Positions 1 to 7,184 of a stretch of 11,850 bases of DNA are shown piece by piece. The stretch's first letter is position 1. Each line of letters begins with the position of its first letter. The notes under the pieces are model-generated. The model saw nothing but the letters and a program-made list of their open reading frames with translations, was not told the DNA's origin and made no database searches. Location: NCBI GenBank assembly GCA_945906715.1, contig CAMDRK010000057.1, positions 1 through 11,850 of the forward strand, given 5' to 3'. This DNA comes from Nitrospira lenta. GTDB lineage: Bacteria; Nitrospirota; Nitrospiria; Nitrospirales; Nitrospiraceae. A program made the translations under genes and the position numbers.

Positions 1-243
1 AAGACTCAAATGAAGGGCAGCTTGATGCTGAGCCTGGAGAGTTCGCATAGCCGCATGAGCAAATTGGCGAAGGACGAACTCACCTATGGACGGCATACGT
101 CGCTGGACGACATGCTGGCTCATATCGATCGCGTGAATGTGGAGCAGGTCTTCAATGTGAGCCATCAATTTTTCAAGCTGAACTCACTGGCGATCACCGG
201 GCTCGGGCCTCTCGCCCCGCGCAGTTTGCAAGCCTATAGCTAA
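1..243 (+). CDS. M16 family zinc peptidase (insulinase-like), C-terminal fragment
   Basis: The reading frame is open from base 1 and ends at a TAA at 241-243, giving the last 80 residues of a protein that begins outside the window. The fragment has the C-terminal pattern of processing-peptidase-like M16 proteins: KxQxKGSLMLSLESSHSRM, then a 'LAKDELTYGR' stretch, a helix like 'DDMLAHIDRVNVEQV', and a final strand with 'AITGLGPLAP'. In this family the first half carries the HxxEH zinc site and the second half is a non-catalytic domain that closes over the substrate. Only the second half is visible, so activity cannot be judged. Bacterial members are usually cytoplasmic or periplasmic/membrane-associated. 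The Met at base 10 is internal to the domain and is not the true start. No intrinsic terminator is evident directly after the stop. Confidence 0.85.
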   Translation, partial: KTQMKGSLMLSLESSHSRMSKLAKDELTYGRHTSLDDMLAHIDRVNVEQVFNVSHQFFKLNSLAITGLGPLAPRSLQAYS

Positions 244-374
244 AAGCTTCCTCATCGGATCTCGTCAGGCCCTCAAAGAGTGGTAACAATACATTCAGGA
301 AGATTGATGTAAGATGTTGATTATTCATCGCATATTGAATAGTATTCTATGCAATCCATGGGGCAAACACTTTC

Positions 375-403
375 TTGACAGTGTTTCATGATTTCAGTAC
401 CAT
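375..403 (+). promoter_or_regulatory. Predicted sigma70-type promoter for the exported-protein pair
   Basis: A perfect -35 box TTGACA (375-380) is followed after 17 bases by TACCAT (398-403), which matches the -10 consensus at four of six positions. The upstream DNA is AT-rich. The expected start of transcription is near 410, about 185 bases before the first exported-protein gene. This rests on consensus matching only. Confidence 0.5.
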
Positions 404-414
404 GGCGAAAATTT

Positions 415-431
415 CTGACAACGATTGTCAG
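415..431. promoter_or_regulatory. Perfect 7-bp palindrome at the predicted transcription start (candidate operator)
   Basis: The sequence CTGACAACGATTGTCAG has 7-bp arms around a 3-base centre. It begins 11 bases after the predicted -10 box, where a repressor would block initiation or early elongation. It could also act as a hairpin at the 5' end of the transcript. I cannot assign it to a regulator family. Confidence 0.4.
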
Positions 432-594
432 ACTATCAATGTGGGATGCAGCGCGAGGAAGAACAAAGAAAATTCAGCGGAATGCCAGCATTCGTGGCTC
501 ATAATACTGACACTGTGTTGTAACGTTCTTCGTCATTAGAAATACGCATCTGTCGTTTATTGTGGATGTTAATTTAATAAAGGAGGGACTAGGT

Positions 595-1104
595 ATGCCA
601 AAAGCCATACTTATCGCCGCCGTGGCAGTATTTTTCATGTTCGGCATGCTGACGACGGAGTTTGCCGTTGCAGCAGATGCCCCTGGAGCTGGTCCAACTG
701 ACAACATTGCCGGGGGAAAGCCGATGAAGGGTGAAGTCACCAAGACGCTCAAGGGCCGGGTATGGTCGCAATGGGCCGACAATCCGGATGGAGAGTTGCT
801 CTTCGGAATTCAATATTGGAACAGCGGCGAGCCGGCATCCGGAACCCCGAATGGTCGTTCATCTTCCGATCTCGATGTGAAGCCGCCCGATCCATTGCTG
901 ACTTGTTGTGGATGGGGCTTCGTCGGTGGAACGGATAAGAATAGCCCCTATTCGGGATGGTACCATGCCGCGACGACCGTCCGGCTGGCGGTGAAGGACA
1001 AGGCTCTTATGGACCAGATCATCAAGGCTTCGCAGGAGCTCGTTGCCATGGAAGTGAACCTGGATGGTCGGACGATCACCGGATTTAAGATTATTAAGGA
1101 GTAG
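595..1104 (+). CDS. Exported protein of unknown function (169 aa)
   Basis: I do not recognise a named family. The protein starts with a typical Sec signal peptide: a short Met-Pro-Lys start, a hydrophobic core around residues 4-19, and an AVA-AD cleavage site after about residue 26. The mature protein is therefore about 143 residues and lies outside the cytoplasm. It has a beta-rich look, with 'LKGRVWSQWADNPDGELLFG' at about residues 53-72, an adjacent Cys pair (104-105) in 'LLTCCGWGFVGG', and a C-terminal helix followed by a strand ending in 'ITGFKIIKE'. I chose ATG 595 because AAGGAGG lies 8 bases upstream. The in-frame GTG at 562 would put the signal peptide behind 11 extra residues and has no Shine-Dalgarno. 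It shares a transcript with the next gene, 46 bases downstream, which also encodes an exported protein. The vicinal cysteines could be a disulfide, a metal site or a redox site; nothing here decides. Confidence 0.8.
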   Translation: MPKAILIAAVAVFFMFGMLTTEFAVAADAPGAGPTDNIAGGKPMKGEVTKTLKGRVWSQWADNPDGELLFGIQYWNSGEPASGTPNGRSSSDLDVKPPDPLLTCCGWGFVGGTDKNSPYSGWYHAATTVRLAVKDKALMDQIIKASQELVAMEVNLDGRTITGFKIIKE

Positions 1105-1105
1105 G

Positions 1106-1142
1106 CCTTAACAAGCGGTAATTCTTTCATGTTCTGTTAAGG
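1106..1142 (+). promoter_or_regulatory. Inverted repeat masking the Shine-Dalgarno of the second exported-protein gene
   Basis: CCTTAACA (1106-1113) is perfectly complementary to TGTTAAGG (1135-1142) across a 21-base loop. The right arm includes the start of the AAGGGGG ribosome-binding site (1139-1145) that precedes the ATG at 1151. The left arm begins two bases after the stop codon of the upstream gene (1102-1104), so a ribosome finishing that gene would cover and open the stem. This is the geometry expected for translational coupling. It is an inference from sequence and no folding energy was computed. Confidence 0.5.
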
Positions 1143-1150
1143 GGGATACG

Positions 1151-1822
1151 ATGATGAAGCTTTATACAAAAGGCTGGGCCGTGATGGCCGCTGTAGCGTT
1201 GGCAGCATCTGCAGCTTCCAGCGCACTGGCAATCGAATCATTCCAGGAGCGTTTTGAGTGGGGCGATATGAGCAAGCCGACCACCATACAGGGTCGGGTG
1301 ATCGTGCTCGATCCGTACGATGAGGCGGTCTGGATCAATGTGGCCGTATTCGGTGGCAACGCTGAAAGCGGTCTCTACTGGCAGAAGATTCATCCTGGCA
1401 AGACCCTAAAGTTTTATGCAGACAAGGGTGCTTGGGATGAACTCAAGAAGATGGGCCGTCCCCATGCAGGACCGGCTGCCGCAAAAGAAGTGCCGCCTTC
1501 CAGCACGACCGACTTGATCGAGTTTGTCGCGACAGAGCCAGAGCAGAATCATCGGGTCATTTCCTCAGTCAAGAAACTTCAGGAAGTGGCAGGCTCTACG
1601 GGGAAGCCGCTCAGCATCTCCGGTCTGCGGTTGAAGGAGTGCGCGGGGAAAAGCGAAATGGAGGCAGGCTGTGCAGCAGCGAAACAAGGCCTCAATACCT
1701 CACCGAAGTCTCCTGACGGGGCCGCGGTAGCCATGCAGTATGATGTGTTGCTTCCAGGTGGAGCGCCCATCGCCGGTTTGATTCCCTGGACCGCAAAGTA
1801 CAACAAGGGCTCTGCTCATTGA
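1151..1822 (+). CDS. Exported protein of unknown function (223 aa)
   Basis: No family is recognised. The N-terminus is a classical Sec signal peptide: a Lys-containing start, then an alanine-rich hydrophobic core at about residues 9-24 and a SALA cleavage site near residue 27. This leaves a mature protein of about 196 residues outside the cytoplasm. The first part, 'TTIQGRVIVLDPYDEAVWIN' at about 44-63, reads like a small beta-barrel or strand pair. It loosely resembles the 'LKGRV' segment of the upstream protein. A Pro/Ala-rich linker follows at about 103-118. Two cysteines (164 and 174), spaced ten apart in a 'KECAGKSEMEAGC' loop, may form a disulfide. ATG 1151 and ATG 1154 are both possible starts behind AAGGGGG; I chose the first. 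The gene is probably translationally coupled to its upstream neighbour, and a strong terminator follows 32 bases after its stop. Confidence 0.8.
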   Translation: MMKLYTKGWAVMAAVALAASAASSALAIESFQERFEWGDMSKPTTIQGRVIVLDPYDEAVWINVAVFGGNAESGLYWQKIHPGKTLKFYADKGAWDELKKMGRPHAGPAAAKEVPPSSTTDLIEFVATEPEQNHRVISSVKKLQEVAGSTGKPLSISGLRLKECAGKSEMEAGCAAAKQGLNTSPKSPDGAAVAMQYDVLLPGGAPIAGLIPWTAKYNKGSAH

Positions 1823-1854
1823 GCTAAGAGTCGGTACGCTAAGCCTTCAAAAGG

Positions 1855-1885
1855 CGGCATCTCCGAAAGGGGATGCCGTTTTTTT
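1855..1885 (+). terminator. Rho-independent terminator after the exported-protein pair
   Basis: CGGCATCTCC (1855-1864) pairs with GGGGATGCCG (1869-1878), a 10-bp stem with one G-U pair closed by a GAAA tetraloop. Seven T residues follow (1879-1885). It points in the plus direction. The T tract overlaps the complement of the mutS stop codon (TAA, 1884-1886), so the convergent gene ends inside the terminator. On the minus strand the same hairpin lacks a good U-run, so it probably acts mainly in one direction. Confidence 0.9.
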
Positions 1886-4550
1886 ATTCTCCGCGATCGT
1901 CTTGAGCGGTTGGACCGATCCGACGCTGGAGGTCGGCGAGGCGGTTGAGCGCATCGAGGGGCGTCATGGAGAAGAGGTCGATCTGTTTCATTTCCTCGAT
2001 GATCGGATGGGGGTGGGGAAGTGAAGTAGGGGGCGGCTCTTCTTTCGAAGACAGGGCTGCATTTTCGATGGTGGTATCCGGCTGCTCCAACTGGGCCAGG
2101 ACTTGCTGTGCCCGGGCGATGACCGTCGGAGGGAGTCCGGCCAATTTAGCGACATGGATACCGTAACTACGGTCGGCGCCGCCCGGCACAATTTTACGCA
2201 AGAAGACCACGTCCCCATCCCGTTCCTGGACTGCCACGCAATAGTTTTTGATCCCCTCGCGTAGCCCTTCCAGCTGGGTCATTTCGTGATAGTGGGTTGC
2301 GAACAACGTCCTGGCTCCCAAATATCGGCGGTCCTGGATATGTTCCGCAATAGCCCAGGCGATGCTCAGCCCATCGTAGGTGCTGGTTCCCCGGCCGATC
2401 TCATCCAGGAGAATCAGGCTCCGAACGGTGGCACTGTTCAGGATGTGAGCGGATTCGATCATCTCCACCATAAAGGTGCTCTGTCCGGCAGCCAGGTTGT
2501 CCGAAGCTCCTACGCGCGTGAAAATCCGGTCCACTATTCCGATGCGAGCTTCGGCCGCAGGCACGAAACTTCCGATCTGTGCCAACAGGACGATCAGTGC
2601 GACCTGGCGGAGATAGGTGCTTTTACCAGCCATGTTAGGTCCGGTGAGGATCACTAGCCTGCTGTCTTCACAATCGAGGTGTGTGTCGTTGGGTACGAAG
2701 ATCAGATCGCTGCTGAGCTGTTCAACGACAGGGTGGCGGCCTTCCCGAATGAGGATCGCGCTGCTCTCGTCGACAAGGGGTTTCACGTAGCGATGTAATG
2801 AGGCGGTCTCGGCCAGCCCGGCGAGGACATCGAGCAACGCGACAGTCTGAGCCATGGCTTGAAGACGAGGCACTTCGTTGGCCAAGCGCCCACGCAGTTG
2901 CTCGAACAGTTCCTGCTCGAGCGCCAGCAGTTTACTCTCAGCGCCCGTGACGCGCTCTTCCAAATCCTTCAGCTCAGGCGTCATGAATCGTTCGGCGTTG
3001 ACCAGTGTTTGCTTGCGGATGTAATCGGCAGGGACGCGGGCCAAGTGTGTCTTGGTGATTTCGATATAGTAGCCGAACACCTGATTGTAGCGAACCTTCA
3101 ACGAGTCGATCCCCGTCCGCTCCCGCTCTTTGGCTTCCAGCGACGCGATCCAGCCTTTACCTTCCGTGCTCGCCTTGCGCAGTTCATCGACCCCGGCATG
3201 GTAGCCCTCGCGAATCATGCCACCGTCGCGGAGCGCCATCGGCGCGTCGGGCTTGATGGCCTGCTCAATCGCGTCATGCACGTCGCGGCAATCGTCCCAC
3301 GACTCGAGGGCGCCGACCAGCAAGGAGGCGCGGAAGGGCTGGAGGTGGGATCGTAACTCTGGCAAGGCGCTCATGGACTGCTTCAATGCAAGTAACTCGC
3401 GAGGTCCTACGACGCCGAGTGTGATGCGGCTGCTCAAACGGGCGATATCTTGTACATCACGGAGCAGAGTCCTGAGCGACACACGTTGTTGAATCCGGTC
3501 TTTCAACTCCCCGACCGCATCAAGCCGGGCGTGAATGGCCTCGTGATTGAGGAGCGGTCTGACAAGCCAGTCGCGTAGCAAGCGGCTGCCCATGGCCGTT
3601 GCGGTGCGGTCCAATACCGACAGGACTGTCGGCTGTTCGTGACCCAATCGTTGCTCACCGGCTCCCGATGGCCGCACAAGTTCGAGATTGCGAATCGTGG
3701 CGCTATCCAGATGCATGGCGTCGCCGCTCCACCGGGTCTGTATGCGGCGAAGGTGTGCGAGGGAGGCGGTTGGCTGGGTTTCACGAACATATCGCAGGAT
3801 CGCTCCGGCGGCTCCGATCCCGGAGCTCAGACCGCGACAGCCGAATCCGTCGAGCGAATTCACGGCGAATTGTGTCTGGAGTAATTGTGCGGCATCTTTG
3901 GGATTGAAGGAGGACGAGGGTTGCGCACAGAGGCGTGGCCCATGTAGGCGGCTCAAGCACGATCCGGCATTTGCAAGGGAGTCCGGGTGAAGTAATTCCC
4001 GTGGTTCCAGTCGAGCCAGTTCATCCATGAGTTGGACCTCTGCCCGCGTCCCCTGGAACTCTGTCAACCAAAATTCCCCGGTGGAGATATCCAGGCAGGC
4101 CAGACCAATGACGGATTGCCCCTTGGCAGAGGGGACTGTCGTGTCGGAGAAGGCGACAGCCGCAAGAAAATACGATTCTCCCGGAGAGAGAAGTTCAGTA
4201 TCGATCAGCGTGCCGGGCGTATATAAACGAACGACTTCCCGGCGCACGAGCCCCTTTGCGAGTTTCGGGTCTTCCACCTGTTCGCAGAGCGCAACCGTCC
4301 GCCCAGCCTTGAGCAGCTTTGCGATATACGCTTGTGCCGCATGGTAGGGCACTCCGCAGAGTGGAACCGGGTTGGCGCTGGATTTGTCGCGAGAGGTGAG
4401 GGCAATGGAGAGCAGTTTGGAGGCGATCTGCGCATCCTCATAAAACATTTCGTAGAAGTCGCCAACGCGGAACAACAGCACGGCGTCGGGATAGCCGCGC
4501 TTGATCTCGCGGTATTGCCGCATCAAGGGTGAGGCATCTGCATCATTCAT
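1884..4550 (-). CDS. mutS: DNA mismatch repair protein MutS
   Basis: MutS recognises mismatches and small loops, then signals through MutL. The 888 residues are full length for the MutS1 family. Near the N-terminus 'FRVGDFYEMF' holds the mismatch-contacting Phe-x-Glu (F32, E34). The clamp segment 'KVRYNQVFGYYIEITK' lies at about 485-500. The ATPase domain shows Walker A 'TGPNMAGKST' (636-645), the signature 'SDNLAAGQSTFMVEM' (683-697), Walker B 'LILLDE' (712-717) and the switch His in 'ATHYHEM' (H753). 'QIDLF' (856-860) close to the C-terminus fits the QL(S/D)LF sliding-clamp-binding consensus, and the last segment resembles the tetramerisation tail. The start ATG overlaps the upstream gene's TGA by 8 bases (4543-4550) and has little Shine-Dalgarno, so translation is probably coupled. 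It is the last gene of the minus-strand unit. Confidence 0.98.
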   Translation of the reverse strand: MNDADASPLMRQYREIKRGYPDAVLLFRVGDFYEMFYEDAQIASKLLSIALTSRDKSSANPVPLCGVPYHAAQAYIAKLLKAGRTVALCEQVEDPKLAKGLVRREVVRLYTPGTLIDTELLSPGESYFLAAVAFSDTTVPSAKGQSVIGLACLDISTGEFWLTEFQGTRAEVQLMDELARLEPRELLHPDSLANAGSCLSRLHGPRLCAQPSSSFNPKDAAQLLQTQFAVNSLDGFGCRGLSSGIGAAGAILRYVRETQPTASLAHLRRIQTRWSGDAMHLDSATIRNLELVRPSGAGEQRLGHEQPTVLSVLDRTATAMGSRLLRDWLVRPLLNHEAIHARLDAVGELKDRIQQRVSLRTLLRDVQDIARLSSRITLGVVGPRELLALKQSMSALPELRSHLQPFRASLLVGALESWDDCRDVHDAIEQAIKPDAPMALRDGGMIREGYHAGVDELRKASTEGKGWIASLEAKERERTGIDSLKVRYNQVFGYYIEITKTHLARVPADYIRKQTLVNAERFMTPELKDLEERVTGAESKLLALEQELFEQLRGRLANEVPRLQAMAQTVALLDVLAGLAETASLHRYVKPLVDESSAILIREGRHPVVEQLSSDLIFVPNDTHLDCEDSRLVILTGPNMAGKSTYLRQVALIVLLAQIGSFVPAAEARIGIVDRIFTRVGASDNLAAGQSTFMVEMIESAHILNSATVRSLILLDEIGRGTSTYDGLSIAWAIAEHIQDRRYLGARTLFATHYHEMTQLEGLREGIKNYCVAVQERDGDVVFLRKIVPGGADRSYGIHVAKLAGLPPTVIARAQQVLAQLEQPDTTIENAALSSKEEPPPTSLPHPHPIIEEMKQIDLFSMTPLDALNRLADLQRRIGPTAQDDRGE

Positions 4551-4887
4551 CGCGTTGGTCTCGATGTGTTTCGCCGGTCTGGGTTGGGGATACTCGGCCG
4601 GACACTTTGTCGAGCGAGAGGCGTAGCCGTTCTAAATCCACTTCGGCCTCTTGCAGCGCTTTGGTTTTTCGGCGGAGTTCGATACGGCTCCGCACCCAGG
4701 GTGGAAAGAGCAGAATGCCGGAGACCAGCAGTCCCACTGCAAACCCAGCTAAGATGGGTTTATAGATCGGCGTCGAAGCTTCAAAGAGTCCAAAGAAGTA
4801 TCGGAGCGTGACTTCCTGCTCCTGGTTCTGAAGGAAAAAAGCCAGGGAGAGGAGCAGCAGCACTCCGACCAGAATCAGCCTAATCAT
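4543..4887 (-). CDS. LapA-domain (DUF1049) small inner-membrane protein
   Basis: This 114-residue protein has the layout of LapA-domain proteins. A membrane helix at about residues 3-19 is followed by 'FFLQNQEQEVTLRYFFG', the short conserved segment with 'NQ..VTLRY'. A second membrane helix lies at about 43-62, and a charged, coiled-coil-like cytoplasmic tail (about 66-95) ends in a polar stretch. In enterobacteria LapA works with LapB in controlling LPS assembly through LpxC turnover. Homologues elsewhere are mostly uncharacterised, and no lapB is visible here, so a precise role is not claimed. I chose ATG 4887 because the frame upstream of it is low-complexity Arg-rich shadow sequence and because this start overlaps the tsaE stop as ATGA (4884-4887). 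Its own TGA overlaps mutS. The position inside the operon implies co-expression rather than a shared pathway. Confidence 0.85.
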   Translation of the reverse strand: MIRLILVGVLLLLSLAFFLQNQEQEVTLRYFFGLFEASTPIYKPILAGFAVGLLVSGILLFPPWVRSRIELRRKTKALQEAEVDLERLRLSLDKVSGRVSPTQTGETHRDQRDE

Positions 4888-5480
4888 GACTTCGCCGCCG
4901 CCTCTCTTTTTACATCTCGGCGTGGTGGCGTTCGATGCGCCTTGCCGGTCTTGCCGTACTGTATGCGCGCGCGCGCGATGACTTCGTCGGACTTCGGCCC
5001 TGTTGCGCGAAGCTGAATCGTCCGGCTCCGCGCGGCGCGATGGTCCAGCGTAATGTCGATCCGGTCCTGCGGCAGCGCCGCCAGGCCCTTGTCGGCCCAT
5101 TCTATTGCCGTCACGGTCTGGCCGGAGAAATACTCTGTCAGTCCTGTCGATTCAAGTTCGCGTGGCGAGTGAATACGGTATAGGTCTACATGGGCAAGCG
5201 GCAGGCGTCCTTGATCGTATTCGTGAATCACGACAAATGTCGGGCTGCTGATTGCCGACGGCGATGCGCCTAGCCCCTGTGCGATCCCGCGAACGAGCGC
5301 CGTCTTGCCGGCTCCGAGCGGCCCGTAGAGCGCAATCGTTTCCCCCCCGCGGAGCGCGCGGCCGATCTCTTGGCCTAGCCGATCGGTGTGCCGGTGCGAG
5401 GTGGACAGCAGTTGCCATGGCCGGTTCGACAGGGCGCTCCGGCGAACGGCGGGCTGTTTCGTCTTGGCTGGTCGGGCCAT
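4884..5480 (-). CDS. tsaE: tRNA threonylcarbamoyladenosine biosynthesis ATPase TsaE
   Basis: TsaE is the ATPase partner of TsaB-TsaD in making t6A at position 37 of ANN-reading tRNAs. From the chosen start (198 aa) the Walker A motif 'GPLGAGKT' is at 53-60, 'SSPTF' at 78-82, 'HVDLYR' at 97-102 and 'EWADK' at 127-131, all in the family order. The core is framed by about 20-25 basic residues in front and about 35 Arg/Lys-rich residues behind, so the protein is clearly longer than the usual 150-160. The ATG at 5480 begins one base after the nnr stop. An in-frame ATG at 5510 would add 10 residues and overlap nnr by 29 bases. Neither has a strong Shine-Dalgarno, so the start is uncertain. The stop overlaps the LapA-domain gene by four bases. 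Confidence 0.93.
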   Translation of the reverse strand: MARPAKTKQPAVRRSALSNRPWQLLSTSHRHTDRLGQEIGRALRGGETIALYGPLGAGKTALVRGIAQGLGASPSAISSPTFVVIHEYDQGRLPLAHVDLYRIHSPRELESTGLTEYFSGQTVTAIEWADKGLAALPQDRIDITLDHRAARSRTIQLRATGPKSDEVIARARIQYGKTGKAHRTPPRRDVKREAAAKS

Positions 5481-5481
5481 G

Positions 5482-7035
5482 CTAAGCCGTTGTCGTCCGT
5501 TGGAGCGCATAAGGAATCTGAGCGATCAGGTCGCTGGCGAGCATCCCGGGCTGACCGAGATGCCGGGAAGCCAAGTCGCCGGCCGATCCATGGAAATAGG
5601 TTGCGGCACAGGCGGCTTCCCATGCGGGAACTCGTTGCGCCAGTAACCCGACGATCATGCCGGTCAAGACGTCGCCGGTTCCTGCCGTGGCCATGCCGGG
5701 ATTGCCGGTCGGGCAAATGGCGACAAGCCCATCGGGGCGTGCGATGACGGTTCGTGCGCCTTTTAAGACGACGAACACGCCGCGTTCTCTGGCAAATCGT
5801 CTGGCCGTGCCGATGCGGTCTCCGTTGACGCTCTGCGTAGTGGCATCGACTTCGAGTCGGGCCATTTCACCTGGGTGCGGAGTGAGAATGGGGGGAGTTT
5901 TACATTCTGTCAGTAATGAGGCCCGCCCGGCCAAGGCATTCAGCGCATCGGCATCCAGCACCGTGGGGCGATCCAGATGTTTCATCATCGACTGAACGAG
6001 TTCAACGGTTTCAGGATGGGTCGAGAGCCCTGGGCCGATGGCGATCGCCGTGCGTGCCTGCATGAAGGTCAATATACGATCGAGTCCTGACCGGGCCAAT
6101 GTCCGCGCCTTCGTTTCAGGCATCGGCATCGTCATTGCTTCCAGCAGCTTGGCTTCCAATACATCGTTGACGCTGCTGGGGGTGGCTACGGTCACCAGGC
6201 CGGCTCCAATGCGGAGGGCTGCCCGGGCTGCCAATGCTGCCGCGCCGGTTTTCCCGACAGACCCAGCAATAATCCCCGCATGGCCAAACGTTCCCTTATG
6301 GGAGGAGGGGAGCCGTTCCGGTAGGGACTGAAATGCATTGTCGCTTGTCAGCAACAGGGTCCGGCTCTCGATGGCATCCATATAGGCCGGTGGAATGCCG
6401 ATATCGGCGACACGGATCACGCCGGTTTGGTCGATCCCTGCACCGACATAGAGGCCGAGCTTCGGGAGGCCGCATGCGATCGTCAATGTGGCGCGGATCG
6501 CACTCCCTAGGATGGCGCCGGTATCGGCATGGAGGCCGGATGGGATATCGACTGCGATGACTGGTTTGCCGGCATGGTTGATGAGTTCGATGGCCTCACG
6601 ATAGGCTCCGGTCACGAGGGAGGACAATCCGGTGCCCAGGAGGGCATCGACGAGGATGTCGCTGGAGGCAAGAAGGGCCTGCGCTTGGTCGGCAGACCGG
6701 AATCGAACGATCGCCGCTTTCCCGGCTACTCGAACGAGCCGGCGATACATCGTCGCGGCATCGCGACTCAGGTCGGTGATCGGGGTGAGGAGCAGCACGT
6801 GAATTCTCGCGCGCCGGCGGTGAAGCAGTCGGGCCACAACCAATCCGTCTCCTCCGTTGTTCCCTTTTCCACAGAGGATCGTAACGGTCTTGCCTCGCAC
6901 TGGTCCACAGTGTTCCTCCAGATACCGGACAATTCCTTCACCGGCCCGCTCCATCAAGACGGTACCGGGGACATGCGCTTCGGTGATCGTGCGGCGATCG
7001 AGCGTCTGCATCTCGGCTCCGGTCACGATCTTCAT
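5482..7035 (-). CDS. nnr: Bifunctional NAD(P)HX epimerase / ADP-dependent NAD(P)HX dehydratase
   Basis: This enzyme repairs hydrated NADH and NADPH. The N-terminal YjeF_N half interconverts the R and S epimers, and the C-terminal ribokinase-like half dehydrates S-NAD(P)HX with ADP. The 517 residues hold both. The epimerase part (about 1-215) shows 'GKGNNGGDG' (56-64), 'ALLGTGL' (131-137) and 'DIPSG' (163-167). The dehydratase part (about 240-510) shows 'KGTFGHAGIIAGSVGKTGA' (247-265), 'TPHPGEMARL' (385-394) and the nucleotide/anion-hole loop 'NPGMATAGTGDVLTG' (445-459). I chose ATG 7035 because it gives the usual 'MKIVTGAEMQTLDRRTI' beginning with AAGG upstream. The in-frame GTG at 7065 adds an atypical Pro-rich decapeptide. 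It is co-directional with tsaE, one base apart, a common pairing in bacteria. Confidence 0.97.
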   Translation of the reverse strand: MKIVTGAEMQTLDRRTITEAHVPGTVLMERAGEGIVRYLEEHCGPVRGKTVTILCGKGNNGGDGLVVARLLHRRRARIHVLLLTPITDLSRDAATMYRRLVRVAGKAAIVRFRSADQAQALLASSDILVDALLGTGLSSLVTGAYREAIELINHAGKPVIAVDIPSGLHADTGAILGSAIRATLTIACGLPKLGLYVGAGIDQTGVIRVADIGIPPAYMDAIESRTLLLTSDNAFQSLPERLPSSHKGTFGHAGIIAGSVGKTGAAALAARAALRIGAGLVTVATPSSVNDVLEAKLLEAMTMPMPETKARTLARSGLDRILTFMQARTAIAIGPGLSTHPETVELVQSMMKHLDRPTVLDADALNALAGRASLLTECKTPPILTPHPGEMARLEVDATTQSVNGDRIGTARRFARERGVFVVLKGARTVIARPDGLVAICPTGNPGMATAGTGDVLTGMIVGLLAQRVPAWEAACAATYFHGSAGDLASRHLGQPGMLASDLIAQIPYALQRTTTA

Positions 7036-7184
7036 CGGTGGCCTTGGGTCCGGGATCGACCCCACAAGAGGAATCGGGTGAGCGAAGGGAGAACAGAGGT
7101 CTGTAGCTTACGTTGCAATGTCATGACAAGGGCGAATCGCGTTGTCCATGGAGAAATGCAGGATGCCGGCACCGGCGCGATGGT

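Larger units (their letters stand above)
244..594. other. Gene-free control region and long leader
   Basis: No convincing coding frame occupies this 351-base stretch. Roughly 295-360 is AT-rich and contains the short palindrome GAATAGTATTC (337-347) and a TATTCA/TGAATA inverted repeat (322-327 with 336-341). It is followed by a promoter at 375-403 and a palindrome at 415-431. From the predicted transcript start near 410 to the ATG at 595 the leader would be about 185 nt. It can form a 7-bp stem between GAAGAAC (458-464) and GTTCTTC (525-531) that encloses a small hairpin, GAATG/CATTC (480-484 with 489-493). The leader matches no riboswitch class I recognise. Confidence 0.6.

Noticed and set aside
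244..374. Terminator for the M16 peptidase gene, or insertion-element remnant in the AT-rich stretch
   Set aside because: I found no stem with a following T-run and no terminal inverted repeats or transposase-like frame. The short palindromes are within what AT-rich DNA gives by chance.
562..594. In-frame GTG start giving an 11-residue longer first exported protein
   Set aside because: ATG 595 has an excellent AAGGAGG eight bases upstream and yields a standard signal peptide. The extension contains the Shine-Dalgarno itself.
4888..5100. Upstream extension of the LapA-domain gene to a 185-aa frame
   Set aside because: The extra residues are Arg/Gly/Ala-rich out-of-frame translation of tsaE. 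The ATG at 4887 gives the family-typical N-terminus.
7165..7176. GCCGG-CA-CCGGC inverted repeat after pdxJ as a terminator
   Set aside because: The loop is only two bases, no T tract follows on the minus strand, and the genes appear co-transcribed.
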